From NCBI GenBank assembly GCA_002753185.1, contig PDZX01000013.1, forward strand, positions 17,217 through 81,216: a stretch of 64,000 nt of DNA. Direction: 5' to 3'. Every line of letters starts with the position of its first letter. Within the stretch, counting starts at the first letter, position 1. Shown here one piece after another: positions 54,250 to 63,962 of this stretch. Below the pieces are notes generated by a model. That model was not told the DNA's origin, searched no databases, and saw only the letters and a list, made by a program, of their open reading frames with translations. Made by a program: the position numbers and the translations under genes. The DNA comes from Magnetococcales bacterium WMHbin3. Its GTDB lineage: Bacteria; Pseudomonadota; Magnetococcia; Magnetococcales; Magnetaquicoccaceae.

Positions 54250-55107
54250 ATGACCGACAGTCGATGGGTGGTGGATGTGGATGGGGACTCCTTCGCGGGC
54301 GAGGTCCTGGAACGATCCCGGCGCACGCCGGTGCTGGTGGATTTCTGGGCCGCCTGGTGCGGACCCTGCCGCACCCTGGGACCGATCCTGGCCAAACTGG
54401 CAGAAGAAATGCAAGGCAGGTTCGTGCTGGCCAAAATCGATTCGGATCGCAATCAGGACCTGGCCCGCCATTACGGCGTGCGCGGGATCCCGGCGGTCAT
54501 GCTGTTCATCGATGGCCAGGTGACCAATGAATTCACCGGCGCCCTGCCGGAGTCGCGGGTGCGCAAATTTCTCGAAGAGTCCCTCCCCTCCGGGGCCGAC
54601 AAGGCGGTGACACACGCGCTGAACGCCCTGTCACGAGGCGACAGGAACGAGGCCGAGGCCGGTTTCGCCGCAGTGTTGACGGAATCCCCGGAGCACGCCG
54701 AGGCCCTCCTGGGGCTGACACGGGTCTACATGGAGTCGAACCGCATGGCGGAAGCCAGCGCCACGCTCGCGCGTCTTGCCGCCCGTGACCGGGATGGCGC
54801 GGAGGCCAAGCTGCTGGCCGCGCGCCTCGCCTTCGCCGCCGCCGCCGCCGATGTCGCGCCCCTGACCGCCAGGGTGGAGGCCGCTCCCGCCGATCTGGCC
54901 GCGCGCATGGCCCTCGGCGAGGCCCTCGTCGCCCGCGAGCGCTACGAGGATGGCCTGGAGCAGTTCCTCGAAGTGGTGCGCCGCAACCGCGCCTTCGACG
55001 AGGATGCCGGACGCAAGGCCGTTTTGCGGGTGTTCGATCTCCTTGGACCGGGTCATCCCCTCATCACCCGTTTCCGACCCCGTCTTTCCGCGCTCCTCTT
55101 CTCGTGA
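54250..55107 (+). CDS. cnoX: CnoX/YbbN-type thioredoxin-TPR chaperone
   Basis: This 285-residue protein has a thioredoxin domain at about 1-110, with WCGPC active cysteines, DFWAAWCGPCRTLGP and the cis-Pro region RGIPAVMLF. A TPR-like helical domain follows. CnoX proteins hold oxidised substrates and pass them to folding machines. The AGGAGG at 54234-54239 is only 1 bp from ATG 54241 but 10 bp from ATG 54250, so the second ATG is preferred. Unlike E. coli YbbN, both active cysteines are present, so redox activity is likely. Confidence 0.88.
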   Translation: MTDSRWVVDVDGDSFAGEVLERSRRTPVLVDFWAAWCGPCRTLGPILAKLAEEMQGRFVLAKIDSDRNQDLARHYGVRGIPAVMLFIDGQVTNEFTGALPESRVRKFLEESLPSGADKAVTHALNALSRGDRNEAEAGFAAVLTESPEHAEALLGLTRVYMESNRMAEASATLARLAARDRDGAEAKLLAARLAFAAAAADVAPLTARVEAAPADLAARMALGEALVARERYEDGLEQFLEVVRRNRAFDEDAGRKAVLRVFDLLGPGHPLITRFRPRLSALLFS

Positions 55108-55205
55108 CGCGTAAGGAAACTGGGTTGCATTCCGGTCGCATGGAGACTAAAATGCGCTCGCATTTTCTGGAAGACGGCATGGAAAACTTCAGCCTGGGGA
55201 CCTTA

Positions 55206-57866
55206 ATGAACGTGAAAAAACCGATTTATTTCTTCGGAAACGGGATCGCGGACGGCGATGCGTCCATGCGGAACACCCTGGGCGGCAAGGGGGCCAACCT
55301 GGCCGAAATGTCCAGGATCGGCATCCCGGTCCCGGCGGGGTTTACCATCAGCACCGAGGTATGTACTCATTATTTCGCCAACAACGGCTCCTACCCCACG
55401 GAACTGGCCGCAGAGGTGAATGCCGCCCTGGAAAAGGTGGGCGAGGCCATGGGCTGCCGCTTCGGCGATGCCGCCAATCCCCTGCTCCTGTCGGTGCGCT
55501 CCGGGGCACGCGTCTCCATGCCGGGAATGATGGACACGGTCCTCAACCTGGGCTTGAACGCCAGCGCCATCGAAGGGATGATCCGCCAATCCGGCGACCC
55601 CCGCTTCGTGTATGACTGTTACCGCCGTTTCGTACACATGTTTTCCAACGTGGTCCTCGATATCCCTCACGAGCGGTTCGAGGAGGCCCTGAAACTCGAA
55701 AAAAAACGGCTCGAAAAACGCCAGGATGTCGAATTGACCGCCGAGGAGTGGCGCGCCGTGGCCGAACGCTACAAGGCGATCGTCCAGGAGTCCATCGGCA
55801 AACCCTTCCCCGACGACCCCATGGAACAACTCTGGGCGGCCATCGGTGCGGTCTTCCGCTCCTGGCACGCCGACCGGGCCATCACCTACCGCAGGCTCAA
55901 CGACATCCCGGAAGAGTGGGGCACGGCGGTCAATGTCCAGGCCATGGTCTTCGGCAACATGGGGCCGGACAGCGCCACCGGCGTTGCCTTCACCCGCGAC
56001 CCCTCCAACGGTGAGAATCGCTTCTTCGGCGAGTTCCTCATCAATGCCCAGGGCGAAGACGTGGTGGCCGGCATCCGCACCCCGCAGGAGATCACCCTCG
56101 AAGGCAAACGCCGCGCCCGCTCCCAGGACTCTGCCATGGAAGAGGTCATGCCGGTGCTCTACCAGGAACTGGTGACCCTCTACAAAAGACTGGAACTCCA
56201 TTTCCGCGACATGCAGGACCTGGAGTTCACCATTCAAAAGGGCAAGTTGTGGCTCCTCCAGACCCGCAACGGCAAACGCACCGTTCAAGCCGCGCTGCGC
56301 ATCGCCTTGGAGATGGTCCGCGAGGGGCTGATCACCCCCGCCGAGGCGATCCGCCGCGTCAAGCCAGAGGACCTCAATCAACTCCTCCATCCCACCATCG
56401 ACCCCAAGGCCAGGCGCACCGTCCTGGCCGAAGGGGTGGCCGCCTCCCCTGGCGCCGCCGTCGGACAGGTGGTCTTCACCCCGGATGACGCCGTGCAGTG
56501 GGTCGCGGATGGACACAAGGTCCTCCTGCTGCGCGAGGAGACCAGCCCGGAGGACATCCACGGCATGCACGCCGCCGCCGGCATCATCACCGCTCGCGGC
56601 GGGGCCACCTCCCACGCCGCCGTCGTGGCGCGCGGCATGGGCCGACCCTGCGTCTCCGGCTGTCACGACCTGGAGATCGACATCAAGGCCGGGATCTGTC
56701 ACGTCAAAGGCACCCTCATCCGCAAGGGCGACTGGATCACCATCGACGGCGATGCCGGGCAGGTCCTGCTGGGCCGCATCACCATGCGCGAACCGCAAAT
56801 GACCGGTGAGTTCGACGAATTCATGCGCATGGCCGATTCCCTGCGCACCATGAAGGTCCGCGCCAACGCCGATACCCCGGCAGACGCCCGAACCGCCATC
56901 GATTTCGGCGCCGAGGGGATCGGATTGTGCCGCACCGAGCACATGTTCTTCAAGGACAACCGCATCCTCGCCGTCCGCGAGATGATCCTCGCCCAGGACG
57001 AGGCGGGACGCAAGGTGGCCCTGGAAAAACTCTTGCCCATGCAGCGCTCCGATTTCGAGGAGATCTTCCGCGTCATGAAAGGGCTGCCGGTCACCATCCG
57101 GCTCCTCGATCCCCCGCTGCACGAATTCCTGCCCCATGAACTCAAGGAACAGCTCGAAGTGGCCCGCGTCATGGGGGTCGAGGTCAAGGAGATCCAGTCC
57201 CGCGTCTCCAGCCTCAAGGAGTTCAACCCCATGCTCGGCCATCGCGGCTGCCGGCTGGGCATCACCTATCCGGAGATCTACGCCATGCAGACCAGGGCCA
57301 TCATGGAGGCTGCCTGCTCCCTGGTCAAAAAGGACGGTTTTTCCATTATCCCGGAAATCATGATCCCACTGGTCGGTCTGCCCGAGGAGCTGCGGCGTCT
57401 CAAGCAGGAGTGCCTGGAGGTGTGTCAGCAGGTCATGGCGGCCTTCGATGTCCGCATCGATGTGCTGATCGGCACCATGATCGAGTTGCCCCGTGCTTCC
57501 CTGGTCGCGGACAAGCTGGCTGCGGACGCGGAGTTCTTCTCCTTCGGCACCAACGACCTGACCCAGACGACCCTGGGAATTTCCAGGGACGATGCCAGCA
57601 CCTTCATTTCCGAGTATCTGAAAAAAGGTCTGTTGCGCAAGGATCCGTTCGTCTCCCTGGATCAGACCGGGGTGGGGCAACTGGTCGAAATGGGGGTGCA
57701 AAGGGGACGGTCGGTGCGGCCCGGCATGAAGGTAGGCGTCTGTGGCGAACACGGCGGCGACCCGGACTCCATCGCCTTTTTCCACGAAGCCGGGTTGGAT
57801 TACGTCTCCTGTTCGCCATTCCGGGTGCCGGTGGCCCGTCTCGCGGCGGCCCAGGCGGGCGTGTGA
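55206..57866 (+). CDS. ppdK: pyruvate, phosphate dikinase
   Basis: This 886-residue enzyme interconverts pyruvate, ATP and Pi with PEP, AMP and PPi. The nucleotide domain starts KPIYFFGNGIADGD with LGGKGANLAEMS. The phospho-histidine lies in TARGGATSHAAVVARGMG, and the PEP-binding barrel has GLCRTEHMFF, IPEIMIPLVG and the C-terminal CGEHGGDP with the catalytic cysteine. ATG 55206 matches family starts; the frame is open to a GTG at 55104 overlapping cnoX, so an N-terminal extension cannot be excluded. Confidence 0.94.
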   Translation: MNVKKPIYFFGNGIADGDASMRNTLGGKGANLAEMSRIGIPVPAGFTISTEVCTHYFANNGSYPTELAAEVNAALEKVGEAMGCRFGDAANPLLLSVRSGARVSMPGMMDTVLNLGLNASAIEGMIRQSGDPRFVYDCYRRFVHMFSNVVLDIPHERFEEALKLEKKRLEKRQDVELTAEEWRAVAERYKAIVQESIGKPFPDDPMEQLWAAIGAVFRSWHADRAITYRRLNDIPEEWGTAVNVQAMVFGNMGPDSATGVAFTRDPSNGENRFFGEFLINAQGEDVVAGIRTPQEITLEGKRRARSQDSAMEEVMPVLYQELVTLYKRLELHFRDMQDLEFTIQKGKLWLLQTRNGKRTVQAALRIALEMVREGLITPAEAIRRVKPEDLNQLLHPTIDPKARRTVLAEGVAASPGAAVGQVVFTPDDAVQWVADGHKVLLLREETSPEDIHGMHAAAGIITARGGATSHAAVVARGMGRPCVSGCHDLEIDIKAGICHVKGTLIRKGDWITIDGDAGQVLLGRITMREPQMTGEFDEFMRMADSLRTMKVRANADTPADARTAIDFGAEGIGLCRTEHMFFKDNRILAVREMILAQDEAGRKVALEKLLPMQRSDFEEIFRVMKGLPVTIRLLDPPLHEFLPHELKEQLEVARVMGVEVKEIQSRVSSLKEFNPMLGHRGCRLGITYPEIYAMQTRAIMEAACSLVKKDGFSIIPEIMIPLVGLPEELRRLKQECLEVCQQVMAAFDVRIDVLIGTMIELPRASLVADKLAADAEFFSFGTNDLTQTTLGISRDDASTFISEYLKKGLLRKDPFVSLDQTGVGQLVEMGVQRGRSVRPGMKVGVCGEHGGDPDSIAFFHEAGLDYVSCSPFRVPVARLAAAQAGV

Positions 57867-57869
57867 TCC

Positions 57870-58424
57870 CTACTTGATCGCCTCGACGTTGAGGCTGATG
57901 GGGATGCCGAAATAGGGGGTGAAACTGCTCGTGTCGTTGAACAGCGAAAAGAATTTCACTTGCCGCGCCTCCCGAAAACCGGCTTGTTCGAGGTACTGGG
58001 CGAGTATCGCCCAGTTCAGTCCCACCAGGTGAAAGTCGTGGGCATCCCTTTGTCCTCCGTACATCATGTTCATGATATGATGCCGCGCTTTCGGGTCGAG
58101 CCTGGGATGCACGAATAGCCAACAGAGCGTGTCCAGGTCGGGAACGCTGATCCGCGCGATTCCCCCCGGCTTCAGGACGCGACGCCATTCCCGCAGGGTG
58201 AGGACCACTCCCTTGTTGTGTGGCACGTGCTCCAGGACATGGGAGGCGTAGATTTCGTCGCAGCACTCGTCCGGAAACCGGCCAAGGTCGGTGCAACTGC
58301 CCACATAATCCACCCCTGGGCCAGCCTGAATATTGAGAATCTTCCACCCCTCCTTGACCTCCTTGCCGCCGATATGGAGGCGCAACGGGTCGGGGAGCGG
58401 GTCGTTGGGGATCGTCGATGGCAT
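57870..58424 (-). CDS. SAM-dependent methyltransferase (Methyltransf_11-like)
   Basis: This 184-residue protein has a short core typical of predicted methyltransferases. A Rossmann-like first strand (WKILNIQAGPGVDYVG) precedes CCDEIYASHVLEHVPH and REWRRVLKPGGIARISVPDL, the usual post-I and motif III segments. The GxGxG loop is weak, which is common in this small family linked to sugar or cell-surface modification. It lies 30 bp downstream of the radical SAM gene on the same strand and may act on the same product. ATG 58424 is chosen; 58448 is possible. Confidence 0.78.
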   Translation of the reverse strand: MPSTIPNDPLPDPLRLHIGGKEVKEGWKILNIQAGPGVDYVGSCTDLGRFPDECCDEIYASHVLEHVPHNKGVVLTLREWRRVLKPGGIARISVPDLDTLCWLFVHPRLDPKARHHIMNMMYGGQRDAHDFHLVGLNWAILAQYLEQAGFREARQVKFFSLFNDTSSFTPYFGIPISLNVEAIK

Positions 58425-58454
58425 TGGCGGCTTCCGAGTGCTTAGCAAGGTTGA

Positions 58455-60314
58455 TCAATGCTCAGGCAGATCCACCGGGCTGGTGACGCCCAGTCGTTGC
58501 AGCAGCGCTGCCTGACGGAGAAATTTTTCCGCTTCCGTGCTGCGGCCCATGGCGGTCAGTTGGGCGGCCATCCGTTCGAAATAGGGGATATGGTAGCGAT
58601 TGCCGAGCAGCGCATTCCACAAGACCGTGAGGATCTGTTCCGGCGCGCCGTAGGCGGTGATGACCTGAACGCGCAGGGCATGCACCTCATCGGCGCCGTC
58701 ATCGAGCCGGATGATCCGGGTGCATTGGGCCAACAGGTTGTTGGCATTGTCACGGGTGATCCAGTTGGCGTCATTCGTCAACATCGCGCGCAATTCGCCA
58801 TGCAAACCGGCCAGTTCCGGGGAGGATTTCCTGTCGCGCACAGGCACATGGAACAGTTGATTGCACTCTCTGCATGACCGACGAAAATTCCTGACGTTCT
58901 TCCATGTCAAATCGGTAAAAGAGAGTTCGGCGTGGCAGTGCGGGCACTCCATGAGCAGGTCGATGCGCAGCGAGTGGCGGCAGATCAGTTCGATGATGCG
59001 TCCCGGCATGCCGAAAGTGTGCGTGTAACGATAGACCAGAGACCTCATTTGCTGGAATTGCGCGTCGCTCATCGCGGTGGCGTTGATTTCCGGATCGCCG
59101 CGCAACAGGAACTCCAGGGGATTGGTGATCAAGCCGTTCTGCAGGGCATGATCATGAATCCGGGAACCCGGATGATAGCCGATGAAGGCGATGCGCAGGT
59201 CGAAATGGTTGTGGCGCGCCCACCACTCCATGGATTCGGTGACCGTCTCCGGGGTTTCGGCGGGATCGCCGAAGATCAGGTTGGCCCAGGTGGTGAGTCT
59301 GGCCTCGTACATCAGATCGAGGGCGCGGGCCAGACGCTCGGTGGTGGTGCGTTTCTGCATGCTGCGCAAGACAGTGTCGCTCATGCTCTCCACGCCGAAG
59401 CTGATGCAGACCAGGCCGCTCTCCTTCATCATGTGCAGGCTTTCGGGGGTCACCTGCTCGACCCGCAAGGAGCACTCCCAACGCAGGTCGAGGGGCCGGA
59501 CCCGTTCGCAGAACTCCGCGAGCCGTGACCGTTTCGGGCAGAAGAGGTCGTCCAGAATACACAGGTGGTCGATGCCGAAGCGGTCGATGGCGTATTCGAG
59601 TTCGGCGAAGACATCGTCCAGGGAGCGGGTGCGATACATGCGCCCGGCGATCTCGTGGCAGCAGAAGGTGCAGGTGTGGGGGCAGCCGCGACTGGTCAGA
59701 AGGGGCATCACCCTGGCCCCATGGTCCACCACCAGTCCGGGGGCCATTTCTCCGGGGGCGTGGAGTGAGGCGTAGACATCCAGGCCGACCCCTTCCCAGT
59801 CCACCCAGGGGAGTTCATCCAGGTCTTTCAGGATGGCGCGCGGGGGCGTGCGTTGCAGGACTCCCTGTTTGTCGCGAAAGATCAGGCCCTCCACCGTGTC
59901 GAGGGGGGTTCCGTTGGCCAGCGCGGTCACCAACTCGGCCATGGTGCGTTCCCCCTCCCCCACCACCCCCACGTCGGCATGGGGGATGGCCTCCATGGCG
60001 ACTGCGGGTTGGTTGGTCACCAGGGTGCCCCCGATGACGATGGGGGCATGAGGCAACAGATGGCGTCCCACGGCGGCCATGTGCCGGATCTGGTTGGCAT
60101 GAAACGACATCCCTCCCATGGCCAGCAGTTCGGGGGCGAACTCCATGACCTCGCGGGTCAGCAGGGTGTGGATCTCCCCGATGGCGTGGTTGGGGTTGAG
60201 CACGCGCACCTCGTGGCCCGCCCGCTTGAGCATTGCGGAAACGTAGCCGATCCCCATGGGGAGGTGATAGGATTGCATGCTGGTCTGTCTGGCCATGACC
60301 ATGAGAATGCGCAT
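58455..60314 (-). CDS. B12-binding-domain radical SAM protein
   Basis: This 619-residue protein has a cobalamin-binding Rossmann domain (MRILMVMARQTS, then IVIGGTLVTNQP, about 1-140), a radical SAM core with CPHTCTFC (Cys 211, 215 and 218) and a zinc-ribbon-like segment with CPHC and CREC near 450-490. A helical C-terminal part follows. Relatives carry out methylations or ring rearrangements on lipids, peptides or cofactors. The substrate is unknown. ATG 60314 with AAGGAT upstream is the start. The radical SAM and methyltransferase genes form a two-gene unit convergent with ppdK. Confidence 0.87.
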   Translation of the reverse strand: MRILMVMARQTSMQSYHLPMGIGYVSAMLKRAGHEVRVLNPNHAIGEIHTLLTREVMEFAPELLAMGGMSFHANQIRHMAAVGRHLLPHAPIVIGGTLVTNQPAVAMEAIPHADVGVVGEGERTMAELVTALANGTPLDTVEGLIFRDKQGVLQRTPPRAILKDLDELPWVDWEGVGLDVYASLHAPGEMAPGLVVDHGARVMPLLTSRGCPHTCTFCCHEIAGRMYRTRSLDDVFAELEYAIDRFGIDHLCILDDLFCPKRSRLAEFCERVRPLDLRWECSLRVEQVTPESLHMMKESGLVCISFGVESMSDTVLRSMQKRTTTERLARALDLMYEARLTTWANLIFGDPAETPETVTESMEWWARHNHFDLRIAFIGYHPGSRIHDHALQNGLITNPLEFLLRGDPEINATAMSDAQFQQMRSLVYRYTHTFGMPGRIIELICRHSLRIDLLMECPHCHAELSFTDLTWKNVRNFRRSCRECNQLFHVPVRDRKSSPELAGLHGELRAMLTNDANWITRDNANNLLAQCTRIIRLDDGADEVHALRVQVITAYGAPEQILTVLWNALLGNRYHIPYFERMAAQLTAMGRSTEAEKFLRQAALLQRLGVTSPVDLPEH

Positions 60315-60451
60315 TGCTCGATCCTTGTTGCTGGTTTGCGCCGGAGCCGGGTTGATCGCATTATGGTAACGCATTGCGGCGCATTTGACAATCGGGACCG
60401 GTTCATGTAGTGGAAGGGTCGGTTGGTGCATCATCGCCATGGGGAGTCGGA

Positions 60452-61669
60452 GTGGGTACTTTCGAGTTCACCGCCCTGGATGACAGGGGTCGTACCGGCA
60501 AGGGCGTCGAGGAGGGGGAGTCGGCGCGGGAGGTGCGGGATCGGCTGCGGGAGCGGGGATTGACCCCGTTGCGGGTCGAGGAGGTCCGGGGCGGACGGCC
60601 CAGGACGGCGGGCGGCCCGTTGCGGTTCGGACGCGGGGTGGCCGGGAGCGATGTGACCCTGGCCACCCGGCAGATGGCCACCCTGTTGCGCGCCGCCCTG
60701 CCGGTGGAGGAGGTGTTGCGCATCGTCGCCTGGCAGACCGGCAACCGGCGATGGCGCGCCATTCTGCTGGCGGTGCGCGCACGGGTCATGGAGGGGCGTT
60801 CCCTGGCCGAAGGGCTTGCAGAGTATCCGTGGCTCTTTGCGGATATCTATCGGGAGACCGTGGCGGCGGGTGAGTCCTCCGGTCGGCTGGACCGGGTGCT
60901 GGAACGGCTCGCGGAGCACCTGGAACGGGGGGGCAGGCTGAAGCGCAAGATTGGGGTGGCCTTGATCTATCCGGGGGTGGTGGTGGGGTTTTCCTTGTTG
61001 ATCGCGGGGATTCTGGTGGCCTACGTGGTGCCTGAGATCACCAAGGTATTCGATGATTTCGGCCAGGCCCTGCCGCCGCTGACGCAGGGCTTGATCGCGG
61101 TTTCGGCGTTCCTGCGCGGGCAGTGGCATTGGCTGGCGTTGGGGTTGGCGGGTGCCTGGCTGACTTGGCGGCTGCTGGCGCGCCGGGAGGGGTTCGTGCG
61201 TGGCTGGCATGGGGTGTTGTTGCGTCTGCCGTTGTCGGCCATGCTGGTCCGGGGGCTGAACACGGCCCGTCTGGCCAGGACCCTGGGGATTTTGACTGCC
61301 AGCGGGGTGCCGCTGTTGGAGGGGTTGCGCATCGCCGGGCGCGGGGTGAGCAATCTGGCCATGCGCGAGGCCGTGGTCCGGGCGGCGGATCGGGTGCGCG
61401 AGGGGGGCGGGGTCCATCGGGCGCTGGCGGAGAGCGGCCTGTTTTCCCCCATGGTGATCCAATTGATCGCCAGCGGCGAGGCGAGCGGCAATCTGGCCGG
61501 CCTGCTGGAGCATGCCGCCGAGGCCCAGGAGCAGGAGGTGGAGACCTTGCTGGGCGTGCTGACCGGGCTGTTGGAGCCGCTGATGGTGCTGCTGATGGGC
61601 GGATTGGTATTGACCATCGTGCTGGCCATTCTGTTGCCGATCTTCAATCTGAACCAGTTGATTCAATAA
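60452..61669 (+). CDS. gspF: type II secretion platform protein GspF
   Basis: This 405-residue inner-membrane protein starts VGTFEFTALDDRGRTGKGVE, the GspF/PilC cytoplasmic head. Membrane helices lie at about 160-182, 212-230 and 370-395. The two T2SSF repeats carry MATLLRAALPVEEVLRIVA with GESSGRLDRVLERLA, and LARTLGILTASGVPLLEGL with GEASGNLAGLLEHAA. GTG 60452 with GGGGAG upstream matches family starts. It begins a six-gene pseudopilus operon whose ATPase and secretin are not adjacent. Confidence 0.93.
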   Translation: MGTFEFTALDDRGRTGKGVEEGESAREVRDRLRERGLTPLRVEEVRGGRPRTAGGPLRFGRGVAGSDVTLATRQMATLLRAALPVEEVLRIVAWQTGNRRWRAILLAVRARVMEGRSLAEGLAEYPWLFADIYRETVAAGESSGRLDRVLERLAEHLERGGRLKRKIGVALIYPGVVVGFSLLIAGILVAYVVPEITKVFDDFGQALPPLTQGLIAVSAFLRGQWHWLALGLAGAWLTWRLLARREGFVRGWHGVLLRLPLSAMLVRGLNTARLARTLGILTASGVPLLEGLRIAGRGVSNLAMREAVVRAADRVREGGGVHRALAESGLFSPMVIQLIASGEASGNLAGLLEHAAEAQEQEVETLLGVLTGLLEPLMVLLMGGLVLTIVLAILLPIFNLNQLIQ

Positions 61670-61680
61670 GGGGACTGAGG

Positions 61681-62109
61681 ATGCGCGCTGGGTCGAAGGG
61701 GTTCACTCTCATCGAGGTGATGGTGGTCGTGGTGATTCTGGCGGTGTTGGCCACGCTGGTGGCGCCGCGCATCATGGGGCGTCCCGGCGAGGCGCGGGCC
61801 GTGAAGGCCAAACAGGACATTCTGGCCATCGAGGCGGCCCTGAACCTCTACAAGCTGGACAATTTCACCCTGCCCACCACGGATCAGGGGCTGGATGCCC
61901 TGCTGAAAAAACCCACCGTGGAGCCGGTGCCCCCCAACTGGCGCGAGGGGGGCTATCTGGTGCGTCCGCCCAGGGATCCCTGGGGCCGGGCCTATCTCTA
62001 TCTGCGGCCCGGCACCCATGGGGAGTTCGATCTGTATACCCTGGGCGCGGACGGGGCCGAGGGGGGGAGTGGCGCCAACGCCGACATCGGCAACTGGAAT
62101 CTCGATTGA
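61681..62109 (+). CDS. gspG: major pseudopilin GspG
   Basis: This 142-residue pseudopilin has a short leader (MRAGSKG) cut before FTLIEVMVVVVILAVLA by the prepilin peptidase. The C-terminal calcium-binding region DPWGRAYLYLRPGTHGEFDL, with LGADGAEGGSGANADIGNW, is the classical GspG pattern rather than a MshA or PilA pilin. Its stop overlaps gspH as TTGA. It would form the shaft of the pseudopilus. Confidence 0.95.
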   Translation: MRAGSKGFTLIEVMVVVVILAVLATLVAPRIMGRPGEARAVKAKQDILAIEAALNLYKLDNFTLPTTDQGLDALLKKPTVEPVPPNWREGGYLVRPPRDPWGRAYLYLRPGTHGEFDLYTLGADGAEGGSGANADIGNWNLD

Positions 62110-62609
62110 GACGGTTTCGCCAATGGCGCGACGGGGGGTTCACCCTGGCGGAGGTGATGGTGGTTCTGCTGATCATGGGTATCACTTTCGGTCTGGCCGT
62201 GGTCTCTCTGGGCGCCCATGGCCGGGATCGGCGGGTGGAGGACGAGGTGTCGCGGATGCGTGGATTGTTCGCCCTGGCCGGTCGGGAGGCGGTGCTGGGC
62301 ATGCAGGAGTGGGGAGTGAGGATCAGCGGCGAGGGGTATGGATTCCTGGTGCAAGACGAGGCCAACCGTTGGCAAAACCCGCAAGGGGAGGAGCGGTTGC
62401 TGCGTCCGCGCCGCTTGCCGCCGGAGATGACGCTGCGCTTGCGGGCCGATGGCAGGCCGGGGGCGAACGGATCGCCTCAGGTGATCTTCTCCTCGGATGG
62501 CCACGTGACCCCTTTCGTGCTGGAGGCGCTGGTGGCCGGCAAGCCGGCGTGGCGTTTGACCGGCGAGGCGCGGGGGGGGGATGGGCTCGCCAGGGTGTCC
62601 GGCCCATGA
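62106..62609 (+). CDS. gspH: minor pseudopilin GspH
   Basis: This 167-residue protein has leader MRRFRQWRDGG and then FTLAEVMVVLLIMGITFG, a type IV pilin-like N-terminus with the +5 glutamate. The globular domain contains LAGREAVLGMQEWGVRISGE and ends within the gspI start. TTG 62106 overlaps the gspG stop. GspH sits at the pseudopilus tip region; the assignment relies on gene order. Confidence 0.86.
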   Translation: MRRFRQWRDGGFTLAEVMVVLLIMGITFGLAVVSLGAHGRDRRVEDEVSRMRGLFALAGREAVLGMQEWGVRISGEGYGFLVQDEANRWQNPQGEERLLRPRRLPPEMTLRLRADGRPGANGSPQVIFSSDGHVTPFVLEALVAGKPAWRLTGEARGGDGLARVSGP

Positions 62610-62986
62610 GCGGCGCGGTTGGTGGCCGCAACGGTTTCACCCTGCTGGAGACCATGGTGGCCCTGGCGGTGTTGGCGGTGGCATTGAGCGCGGCCTTGCG
62701 CGCGGCGGCGGAATACGCGCGCGGGGTTCGCCACTTGACGGATCGGACCCTGACCCACTGGGTGGCCATGAACCAGGCTGCGGAACGGCGCATCCCTCGC
62801 CAGTGGCCCCGGCCAGGAGTGCAGCGGGGGAGCGAGCGCATGGGGACGCGGGAGTGGCATTGGACCGTGCTGATCTCCACCACGCCGGAGGAGTCGGTAC
62901 GGCGCATGGAGGTGCAAGTGCGCACGGATCCCGGCGAACAGGGCGCCCCCCTGGTTCGCCTGGAGGCCTTTCTGGCCAGGCCATGA
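62606..62986 (+). CDS. gspI: minor pseudopilin GspI
   Basis: This 126-residue protein has MSGAVGGRNG before FTLLETMVALAVLAVALSAA, then WVAMNQAAERR (GspI has a conserved WVAxNxxxE segment here) and REWHWTVLIS. It is the core of the GspIJK tip complex. It overlaps gspH and gspJ by 4 bp each. Confidence 0.9.
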   Translation: MSGAVGGRNGFTLLETMVALAVLAVALSAALRAAAEYARGVRHLTDRTLTHWVAMNQAAERRIPRQWPRPGVQRGSERMGTREWHWTVLISTTPEESVRRMEVQVRTDPGEQGAPLVRLEAFLARP

Positions 62987-63588
62987 ACCGGTCGCGTTCC
63001 GCCGGGTTCACCCTGCCGGAGGTGATGGCGGCACTGGCGGTATTCGCGGTCATCGCCGCCATGGCCTATGGCGGGCTGAGCACGCTGCTCACGACCCGCC
63101 AGGAGGGGGCGCGCCGCCTGGGAGAACTGGCCGCCCTGGAGATGTTTTTCACCAGTTTGGCCCGTGACGTCGAACAGGCCGTGGCCCGTCCGGTGACAGG
63201 CGGTCAGAACCGCCGCCTGCCCGCCATGGTCGGCAACCAGGAGACCCTGATCTTTCTCGAATTGACCCGCACCGGTCGTCCCAACCCGCGAGATGCGGAT
63301 CAGAGCGCCCTGGAGCGGCTGGCCTGGTCCCTGGAGGAGGGGCGGATCCTGCGGCGCACCTGGGAGAGCCTGGACCGGATCCTGGACGAACCGCCAGCCG
63401 GGGAGATCCTGCTGGAGGGCGTGCGGGGGTTGGAGATCCGCTTTCTGGGTGGGGACGGCGCCTGGCGCACCTTCTGGCCGCCGACCCCGGACAGGCTGGA
63501 GATGCTGCCGCGCGCGGTGGAGATCGTGGTGGAGCGGGTCGGCTGGGGCCGTTTGCGCCGGCTGTTCGAAGTCGCGGGAGGCGGTTGA
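62983..63588 (+). CDS. gspJ: minor pseudopilin GspJ
   Basis: This 201-residue protein has leader MNRSRSAG, then FTLPEVMAALAVFAVIAAMA and AYGGLSTLLTTRQ. FFTSLARDVEQAVARPV and ALERLAWSLEEGRILRRTW are typical GspJ segments. It pairs with GspI and GspK at the pseudopilus tip. The stop overlaps the gspK start. Confidence 0.9.
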   Translation: MNRSRSAGFTLPEVMAALAVFAVIAAMAYGGLSTLLTTRQEGARRLGELAALEMFFTSLARDVEQAVARPVTGGQNRRLPAMVGNQETLIFLELTRTGRPNPRDADQSALERLAWSLEEGRILRRTWESLDRILDEPPAGEILLEGVRGLEIRFLGGDGAWRTFWPPTPDRLEMLPRAVEIVVERVGWGRLRRLFEVAGGG

Positions 63589-63905
63589 TGGGGCGGCGCG
63601 GGGCGGCCCTGATCACGGCGTTGCTGATCGTCGCCTCGGCGGTGATGATCGCCTCCGGGATGGTCTCCCTGCTGCAACTGGAAATCCGGCTGGCCGCCAA
63701 CATCCAGGATCGGGACCGCGCCATGCACTTCGCCCTGGGGGGCGAGGCGTGGGCCATGGGGGTGTTGGCCAGGGACGCGACGGCGGGCAGTCACGATCAC
63801 CTCGGCGAGGCGTGGGCCACCGTGCTCCCCCCCATGCCGGTGACCGGCGGGACGGCCAGCGGTCGGATTCTCGACCTGCAGGGAGCCTGTCGTCGAATGG
63901 CCTGA
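63588..63905 (+). pseudogene. gspK: truncated minor pseudopilin GspK
   Basis: The frame begins MGRRGAALITALLIVASAVM and continues with IQDRDRAMHFALGGEAWAMG, a clear GspK N-terminus, and reaches GRILDLQG, where the long globular domain normally follows. It then turns to ACRRMA and stops at 105 residues, against roughly 300 or more for GspK. The following 95 bp have no GspK similarity in any frame and contain a palindromic repeat. This suggests insertion or deletion within gspK, though the window ends before the rest can be seen. TTG 63585 is an alternative start. Confidence 0.75.
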
Positions 63906-63962
63906 ATGGGCTGCCGGATCGGCACACGAACCGCCACCCGCATCCATCAGGCCGTTTTCATC

